From Labia minor (Eukaryota > Arthropoda > Insecta > Dermaptera > Spongiphoridae), in NCBI GenBank assembly GCA_963082975.1, contig OY720346.1, positions 26,964,720 to 27,028,719 of the forward strand: a DNA stretch of 64,000 nucleotides, given 5' to 3'. Position 1 is the first letter of the stretch. Every line of letters begins with the position of its first letter. Positions 57,201 through 64,000 of the stretch are shown here, one piece after another. A program made the position numbers and the translations under genes. The notes beneath the pieces are model-generated. The model searched no databases. It saw only the letters and a list, made by a program, of their open reading frames with translations, and was not told the origin of the DNA.

Positions 57201-58196
57201 TTTAATTATAAATAAAAAAGTATTTATATTAATTGCATAAGCGTGTTGGACTAGTAGTTTATCTTTAACGAAGAATGTGTATGTGATAAATAAAAATAAA
57301 ATATCTTCAATAATAAAAATAAATTAATGAAAATATTAATTTCAAAATGATTAAGAAATATGAATATGTGTCCAAGCTAATAACAACTTAATTTGAATTT
57401 TGATACCGAAGTAATTTCTACGAGAATTTACAACAATAATTTTATATTAAAACAATAAATGTAATGAAATTATTTGACATTTAAAATTATTAATTATTTT
57501 CCCAATAATATTTATTGTATTATTTACTATTATACCGTATTTTGTAATTTTAAATCCTCTCACCCAAAATGGTCTACATAAATTTAAATTTAGTTAATTT
57601 TTTCCCACCTTCAAAAATAGTTACCGATGCATTTTTTATTGATTTATAATGATTGTGTTATATTTCTAAAATATATACGAGGAATTTGAAGAGAATAAAA
57701 ATTGGGTCGAGTTACTTTAGAATATGAACAAATGAATAGGTTGCTGTATAAAATGATTAAATTCACTAATTTAATTATTTTTAAATTTCATCATTCATTA
57801 ATTATTTTAGTTTAATTTTCAAATTCTACTCGGCTTTTTCATTCATTTATTTACCTTTTAAATAAAATATGAATATAAAATTATTAAAATTTTTATAAAA
57901 AAAAAAATGTTTAATAAATCTTATCTGTTGTTTACAATATACAAAATTCTTTGTAATAAATACAATGAATATTTCCGTTTAAATTTATTATTTATTAATT
58001 ATTTAGTGATTTTTAACCTACCAAACTAACTACAAAACTTGGATGGAAATATATATAAAGAAAACCAACAAATAATTTTTTTTTATAAACATTGTTTTTT
58101 TGTTTTTTTCTATACATTTTCTCTACTAACAAAGTTTTCACATTTACCCCATGATAACTACTTATGACTTTTCTTTGGATTTCCGTTGGAACTCAC
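54270..58196. other. AT-rich sequence with one unexplained GC-richer block
   Basis: 54,330-54,610 is GC-richer. It includes TTTCAAGTTGATTGAATGAC followed by GGGAAGTTG, reminiscent of the shared block in families A-C, and a direct repeat CGTACAACCGGACAG (54,566 and 54,586). It may be a worn short element. The rest has no supported feature. Confidence 0.35.
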
Positions 58197-58712
58197 TTTT
58201 TACTATCTCGCCAGATAGTATTGCGACCATGAAAATTTTCGATGTCGAGATTTTGATGTTTCTATAAGTTTTGAAGGTCCCTGAGTCTTTTGTACTAAGG
58301 TTAAGAAAAATGTCTCTCTCTCTCTCTCTGTATGTGTGTGTGTATGTGTGTGTGTATGTAGACAAGATTACGCAAAACGGTTTGAGCTAGAATAATGAAA
58401 TTTGGTACATGGGCATTATACAAAATTTGTTGTTATATAATTAAAAATTATATAAAACAGCTATATATAGAATTTCAGGTTGATTGAATCTCTGAAAGTA
58501 CTGGAATTAATTTTTTAACACGACTGCAAATCACGCGCCAACACGTGACGTGGTGCCATCAACAAAAAACCAAACACGCGCTTGTTTAATAAATATTATT
58601 TATTAATTTTAATTTAAAATGTATAATTAATTAAGTTTTATTTAAATAAAATATATGTTATTTAATCCAATTCAAATTGCAAGATAGTCGAGTGGAGACA
58701 CTCCAGCTTATT
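58197..58712 (+). mobile_element. family B short element, copy 4, internally deleted
   Basis: 5' end TTTTTACTATCTCGCCAGAT followed by AGTATTGCG; (TC)n and (TG)n core at 58,314-58,356; 3' end with AGATAGTCGAGTGGAGACAC and TCCAGCTTATT. About 110 bp between the AAATTTGGTACATGG block and the CAGGTTGATTGAATC block is missing compared with copy 5, including the CCGGAAG part. Confidence 0.75.
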
Positions 58713-58877
58713 CAAACAATAAGCCGAAACAACTGCAATTTTTTTTTTATTTGATTTTTAATATAATAGAAATCAAAATATTAATTTCTTGAAATGATTT
58801 TTTATACTTATATCTATAAGTAGTTAGCGGTTTTCCCGATTAACCAAGTCTTATGCTTCTTCAATGTTCTTATATAG

Positions 58878-59222
58878 AAGTACCGGGACCCCGAGCCTCG
58901 GCTCGGTACTTAAGTTAAAAAAAATGATTCATTATTATTGGGTTTGGCTGGTAATATTAATACCTGGGATACCGAGCTGTCGCTCGAAAAAATGTTTAGA
59001 CATTATTATAGACATTTTCATTCTGTAAATTAAATAATTTTATTTCATTTAAATAAATATCTATTTTTAAATAATTTTTCTCTACATTATTTATCTAATT
59101 CTGACAATATATTAAGATCACACCGGGACCCCGAGCCTCGGCTAGGTAATTAAGTTAAAAAAAAATAATTCATTATTATATTGGGTTTGGCTGGTAATAT
59201 TAATACTTGGGACACCGAGCTG
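58878..59222. repeat. two direct copies of a palindrome-headed repeat
   Basis: About 105 bp beginning ACCGGGACCCCGAGCCTCGG and ending GGTAATATTAATAC(C/T)TGGGA with ACCGAGCTG occurs at 58878-58986 and 59122-59222. The head folds well: AAGTACC...GGTACTT outside and GAGCC-TC-GGCTC inside in copy 1. Copy 2 has substitutions that weaken the outer stem. The family is unknown. Confidence 0.75.
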
Positions 59223-59245
59223 ATATACAATTCTTTAATTATTTA

Positions 59246-59475
59246 TTACAATTATTAAATGTTGCATCATTGCATGGAACTTGGGGTCCTCAATAATACA
59301 TAAATATGTATTATTAGATATGTTTCTAAGCAAAATTAAATAATAAAAATTTATAAAAAATAAAAAAAAAATTTGAATTAATATTAAATTATTAGTTAAT
59401 GACTAATAAGTAATTAATAAAATAAAAAAAATAAAATTTATTACAATATTACAATTATTAAATGTTGCATCATTT
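59246..59475. repeat. 27-bp direct repeat pair
   Basis: ATTACAATTATTAAATGTTG followed by CATCATT occurs at about 59246 and again at about 59449. Together with the neighbouring repeats it suggests local segmental duplication. Confidence 0.65.
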
Positions 59476-59568
59476 TAATTAATAAAATAAAATAAAAGAA
59501 ATTAAATTTAATCAAAGAACAATGAATAAATAAATATAAAATAATAGATAAAAAAAAAAAAAAAAAAT

Positions 59569-59640
59569 TTTCCCGCCGTTTTCGATCCTGCTAAGTTGAC
59601 TATTCAAAACAGTCGCTCTACCCATTAGACTAATAATAGT
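59569..59640 (-). pseudogene. degenerate tRNA-like sequence
   Basis: On the minus strand TAGTCTAATGGGTAGAGC resembles a pol III box A. GACTG-TTTTGAA-TAGTC forms a 5-bp anticodon-like stem with a 7-nt loop (nominal anticodon TTG), and AGGATCGAAAAC resembles box B. A run of T bases (opposite the A18 tract at 59550-59567) follows, like a pol III terminator. The acceptor stem does not pair and the T stem has mismatches. So it is a tRNA pseudogene or the head of a tRNA-derived SINE. Confidence 0.4.
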
Positions 59641-59723
59641 TAGATGATGAAAACGACATTTTTTAATCTCTTAGCAGACGTAGATGTTTTTTTGTTTTTG
59701 TTTTTGTTTTTTTTGAGAGTGAT

Positions 59724-60000
59724 TAATAAATATATATATATATTTTATTAAAAATAAATATTTTTAATTTTATTTTGAAATTAAATAATGAATTTTAAAA
59801 TATTTTAAATATATAAAAAAATGTTAATACAATTCATTTAAAAAAAAGCGGGAATCAACCAACCGTATTTTTTTGTTAATAATTAATTAATTAAGATTAA
59901 TAAATATATATATATATATATATTATTAAAAATAAATATTTTTAATTTTATTTCGAAATTTATTTTATTTTAAAATATTTTAAATATAAAAAAAATATTG
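59724..60000. repeat. AT-rich direct repeat pair
   Basis: GATTAATAAATATATATATA followed by TTATTAAAAATAAATATTTT and TAATTTTATTT(T/C)GAAAT is present at about 59724 and again at about 59895. The second is followed by a GATGACGTCACACCC segment. Confidence 0.6.
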
Positions 60001-60972
60001 AAGTAAAATTGATGACGTCACACCCATATATAATTTTCAATTAAGAAATTAATAATGAAGCTGTAAGTTTCAAGAGATGTGATCAATAAAACTCAATTTT
60101 TCTTTATAAATACTATATCTAGTGTGAATTTGAAAAAAATCGTTAGAGCGGTTTTTGAGAACCAATGGTTATATATATATACAATTTTAGCTAGCATAAT
60201 AAGATTAGATAAAGTGTTTTATTCTAACATATTTCTAATGAATGTTATCAGATATGCATATACACAAATACCATTTTTCTATATATATTAAATTATATTC
60301 AATATTAATTGATTATATAATATTATAATAATTATATATTATTCAATTATTATAATTATTAAATATATTATTTTATTAATATTTCACTTATAAAAAATAT
60401 TTTTACTCATTACATTATATATTTTAAATTATTGTCAATTTATTACTAAAGTCTGTATTATTATTAAAATTATTTATACAAATAATTCATATTTTTTAAA
60501 AAAAAAATAATAACATAACGGAAATATTAAAAAAATGTATATTATGTCATTATTTTTCATATATGTACATTATAAAATGTTTCTTTTATTTCAAGAAACT
60601 GATATCATACTCCACACGGAAACTAAAATCACTTTACTTTTATCTTTTTTGAAGTGTTTTATTTCCCACCCTGATAGTTTTCTTTTTGAGTACCAACCAC
60701 TTCATCTATATAGATCTAGATGACAATAATTCATTATATTTCCGGTTATATGTCATTCACCTTTAAACTCTTTCATTTAATTTCCTATTTACTATGCATC
60801 TATTTCAATAAAATAATATAATAACAATTTTATTTTATGTTCTACTTAATTGCTTTTTATTATAATTATTAACAAATACATTTAAAATTACAGAAAATAA
60901 TAATTAAATATCCATTCATAATTTTTAATGACACAGAACCATAAAAGGTGCTATATACAACAAAATTTTTCT
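60001..60972. other. AT-rich sequence, possible worn element at its start
   Basis: 60,005-60,195 contains GATGACGTCACACC and AAAAATCGTTAGAGCGGTTT, phrases of the kind seen in short dispersed elements, but no clear ends. The rest is AT-rich without support for genes. Confidence 0.3.
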
Positions 60973-61600
60973 TTTTTACTATCTCGTAAGAGATAGTATT
61001 GCGATCACGAAAATTTTCGATGTTGAGATTTTGATGTTTTTATACGTTTTGAAGGTCCCTGAATCATTTCCACTAAGGTTGAGAAAAATGTCTGTGTGTG
61101 TGTATGTGTGCGTGTATGTGCGTGTATGTGTGTATGTGTGTATGTATGTAGTCAAGATTACGCAAAAACGGTTTGAGCTAGAATGATGAAATTTGGTACA
61201 TGGACATTATTCAAAATTCATAGTTTTCTATCAACTTTTGAGAAATGTAGCTCAACCGGAAGAGGGCCATTACTTACGTTTTGATTTTTTTTCCTCTAAA
61301 GTGACCGTAAAAATAAAGATATATGTTTGATAATTTTTCACATGATTAATAATTGTATAAAACTGCTATATATAGAATTTCAGCTTGATGAAAGTTCCAG
61401 AATTAATTTTTTAACACTGAAAATCTCACCAACACGCCAACACGTGCCATGGTGCCATCAATAAAAAGCCAAACATGTGTTGGTTTAATATTTATTATTT
61501 ATAATTTATAATTAATTAAATTTAATTTAAATATAATATATTATGTTATTTAATCCAATTCAAATTGCGAGATAGTCGAGTGGAGACACTCCAGCTTATT
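60973..61600 (+). mobile_element. family B short element, copy 5 (most complete)
   Basis: Best reference for family B: TTTTTACTATCTCGTAAGAG, then ATAGTATTGCGATCACGAAA; long TG/TATG core (61,093-61,150); AAACGGTTTGAGCTAGAATG, ATGAAATTTGGTACATGGAC, CTCAACCGGAAGAGGG; 3' inverted repeat GCGAGATAGT, hairpin TGGAG-ACA-CTCCA and GCTTATT. No coding capacity. Confidence 0.8.
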
Positions 61601-62085
61601 TATATTTTGTTTTAGATATCTACATTTCTATAAAAAAAACAAATTTACCTGAAAAAGAGTATTTCAACGTAATAAATAATTAAAATTGAAATTAATCTTT
61701 ATAAATTCGAAATATGATAATCAAATACCATATAAAAAGATTTTTAAAAATTTTTGTATTAAATTCTATTTTAATCTTTAATTAAATTCAGTTTAATTAA
61801 AATAGTATAAATATTTGTTATTTCCAATTAGAGTAAGTAATTATATTAATTATTTGATGAAATGATAAGACTCTTGTACGATTATTTTTTCTTTCTCTGA
61901 ACATCTCACCCTCCATTTATATATATCATTTTTTTTTATTTCCCATTCCGTATTTGAAAGAATTTCAAATTCCGACATCATCACTTTTTCTTTATAAATA
62001 GCAACGGATATTTAACTAAAAAACGTTTTCGAATTCGTTTAGAAATATGAATGTGGTTCGGTTTACGATGTTAAATTTAGTTTCT
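61601..62085. other. AT-rich sequence, nothing recognised
   Basis: No supported feature before the GC-rich island that follows. Confidence 0.4.
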
Positions 62086-62106
62086 CTACCCCCCCTCCCT
62101 CCTCCC

Positions 62107-62313
62107 CTTACCCCTTTTCGGTTGAAGTTTTCCTTCTCGATCCGATGGCTTCCGGCCAGAGCAACCCTTCCCTCTCGAAATAGCTTTGTCGCCCTCACAA
62201 TTCTGTTCGCGGTGTTTTGACGTCCACGTCCCTTGGCTAACTGTGAAGGTCGTCTCGTCTAGCAGCCGTTCATGCCAAATGGGCCATGAGTGCCATTTCG
62301 TTTGTTCTACTTT
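62107..62313 (-). CDS. candidate exon or promoter island, unknown product
   Basis: A GC-rich island (62,040-62,315). On the minus strand an open frame without ATG reads VEQTKWHSWPIWHERLLDET … SGRKPSDREGKLQPKRG and runs into a strong donor, G|GTAAGG, near 62,107. This fits a coding or 5' UTR exon of a minus-strand gene. On the + strand a pyrimidine tract (CTACCCCCCCTCCCTCCTCC) precedes a CAG at about 62,160, after which another frame stays open for about 50 codons. I recognise no domain in either. An unmarked first exon or CpG-like promoter is as likely as a coding exon. Confidence 0.3.
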
Positions 62314-62319
62314 CAATTA

Positions 62320-63043
62320 ATTAATCAACCACTATGATAAGAGTTTTTATAATAAAAAGCAAAACAAAATAAATCTCTTTAATTTTTCCAAAATCTTTGA
62401 CCAGAAAAAATCTGAAAAAAATAAAATAACAAAATATCAGAAAAAAAATATTAATATAATTTTAAACTAGAATATATCACAGTAATTTACATTTTGTTAA
62501 TTTTAAGTAGTGAAATTAGTAATTCTTTTTTTATTTATTCTATTAAACGATTAATTATAATGTTATGTAAGAATGAAAGTTTTAAATAATGTGCCATACA
62601 TTGATATTTTTAGATAATATTTTACTCCTATTTTCGAATTTAATATTTATCATTTTTTTCAACATTTTCTTTTTTGTAACCATTAATAAAATACTGATAA
62701 TACTAATAATGTAGCTTTTATAGAATAATTTAAAAATAAATAAATATAGGCAATTATCAAAGAAGCTCAATGCATTTTAGTTTTCTTTTAGAAAAAGGCA
62801 ATTCATTTAAGGGAGAATAGTAGTAATAGTAAAACCTCATTTTACATAATGTAAATCTTAAACTACTGTAAATTCCCAAAAAGATTTTTAATGTTCAATA
62901 ATTGGCATTAATTCGGTGATTATAAAATATCAATTAATTGATGGAGAGGTCAATTCAGTTTGATTAATCCTCATATAAATGAAATTATAAAAAATAAATT
63001 TTCGTAGGAAGAATAATTTTAATACCATTTAGAGTTTCAATAC
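62320..63043. other. AT-rich sequence, nothing recognised
   Basis: No supported feature. Confidence 0.4.
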
Positions 63044-63550
63044 TATGAGGGTAAGTGACTTATAATTTCATGTTTCTTAAATGAAATGGTATCACTTCTC
63101 CTGACGGTAGGCAACTATCAGCTGACTCCTGTCGAAATTTCAACCAACTTTTTTTGACATCTAGTTAGTTTTTGTTTTACATCGATTAATAGCAGACTAC
63201 CTCGTGATTTGAGAAGAAAAAAGTGAATTTCCATGAAAATCCATGAATTGGGATGCAAATTGCTCCCTTATCCACCCTATTCTTCGGATTTAGCCCCTAT
63301 GTATATATATATATGTCTTGTTTCCAAACCTGAAAAAATGGCTCTGCGGAAAGAGATTTGACTCCAACGATGAAATCATCTTACAACCAAATATATTTTG
63401 ATATCTTCGACAAATCTTATTTTTTGGAAATATTGTAGAAATGGAAGAAGTATATAGAGCTCAAAAGAGACTATGTTGAAAAATAATATAAAATAATTTT
63501 TTATTCATTTTTCATTCAAAAAATCACGGACTTAATGACCTGCCCTCGTA
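63044..63550 (+). mobile_element. mariner element, same family as 49,549, differently deleted
   Basis: The right terminus CACGGACTTAATGACCTGCC followed by CTCGTA is good. The left terminus TATGAGGGTAAGTGACTT has lost about seven bases. It shares with the 49,549 copy the leader CAGCTGACTCCTGTC(A/G)AAAT and the C-terminus KRDYVEK plus stop. It keeps instead the segment around the third catalytic site (LLPYPPYSSDLAP) and FPNLKKWLCGKRFDSNDE in broken frames. The first and second Asp regions are missing. Confidence 0.8.
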
Positions 63551-64000
63551 TCATAAAATTTAAATTGGCCAAAGAAAAAAATGTGTACTTTTTTTAAATG
63601 ATTATAATAATTATAAAAATATTGAAATGAAATGAAATATTGATAATAAACACAATAATTAATAATTTCCTGAAATTAATATCATTAATCTTAAGGTTTA
63701 AAAACTATAAAATAATTTGGTTGTTAAAAGGATAATATTGTCATCAGTTGGGATGACGTTCCGTGTCGTAATTCTGGAGTTTTATCAAATGATCTTAATG
63801 TAATTATAAGACATCCTCTGACAAGGGCTCTCTTCTACAATTACAACTTAAACATCACCGTTTCAGAATTATAGCATATAATTTAATCAAGAACTTTTCA
63901 TGCCCTCATTCAATGAATAATTTATAATAAAATAAATTTTAAATCAGTTTATTCTGATATTCAGATTTATATTATTTTATCATTATTATTTCAAATAGCG
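63551..64000. other. AT-rich sequence to window end
   Basis: No supported feature. A slightly GC-richer patch at 63,740-63,830 has no open frame of note. Confidence 0.4.

Noticed and set aside
1..64000. CRISPR arrays, bacterial operons, Shine-Dalgarno sites, attachment sites
   Set aside because: Composition, introns and transposon types are eukaryotic. Repeats found have no regular spacer structure.

Overview
The window looks like a gene-poor, very AT-rich stretch of an arthropod-like animal genome. By eye roughly three quarters of the bases are A or T. It carries irritans-type mariners, a Gypsy LTR retrotransposon, non-LTR fragments, hAT and Helitron elements, and short dispersed elements with microsatellite cores. 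GT-AG introns and initiator-like TCAGT promoters are also visible. The species cannot be fixed from the sequence alone.

Host gene. The clearest host gene is on the + strand at the left end. A first coding exon (1325-1465) and two exons (3365-3473, 4166-4203) join in frame and encode a C1 zinc-finger segment. Its cysteine/histidine spacing, with the short C-X10-C loop, is that of the N-terminal C1 of tensin. About 8 kb further on (about 11,815-12,086) a GC-rich promoter-like island ends in a tiny exon (M-D-Y-H-Y-Q-Q) with a strong donor. The second C1 exon and this mini-exon both end in phase 0, so they could feed the same downstream exon. I read this as an alternative promoter giving a C1-lacking isoform. 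Most of the rest of the window is then probably intron of this gene. Further weak exon candidates are at 39,816-40,000, 53,711-53,772 (- strand) and about 62,107-62,313 (- strand).

Mobile elements, left to right. (1) A decayed Gypsy element with two LTRs (5065-5347 and 10431-10681). Directly behind its left LTR lies an antisense, frameshifted piece of a POLR3B-like gene (RNA polymerase III second-largest subunit). Its RT has a broken YxDD box, its integrase core is deleted, and a reversed non-LTR element (about 7722-9203) sits in its pol region. (2) Four mariner-type remnants with TA-flanked inverted repeats (15969, 33291, 49549, 63044) and a fifth mariner-like transposase fragment at 38215. 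(3) Two hAT-type elements with 8-bp target duplications (24451-24631, 29720-30341). (4) A Helitron-like element (23776-25247) that contains non-LTR reverse-transcriptase sequence, and a second copy of its 3' end (to 39178).

The most systematic signal is three short-element families, called A, B and C here, with 13 copies. They share one plan: TTTTTAC start, a subterminal inverted repeat, a microsatellite core, a shared AAATTTGGTA ... CCGGAAG block, the matching inverted repeat, a small hairpin and a T-rich end. This is the plan of Helentron-associated elements (HINE/DINE-1 type). Copies are nested in and abutted to one another. The region 58.9-60.2 kb adds palindromic direct repeats and a degenerate tRNA-like sequence.
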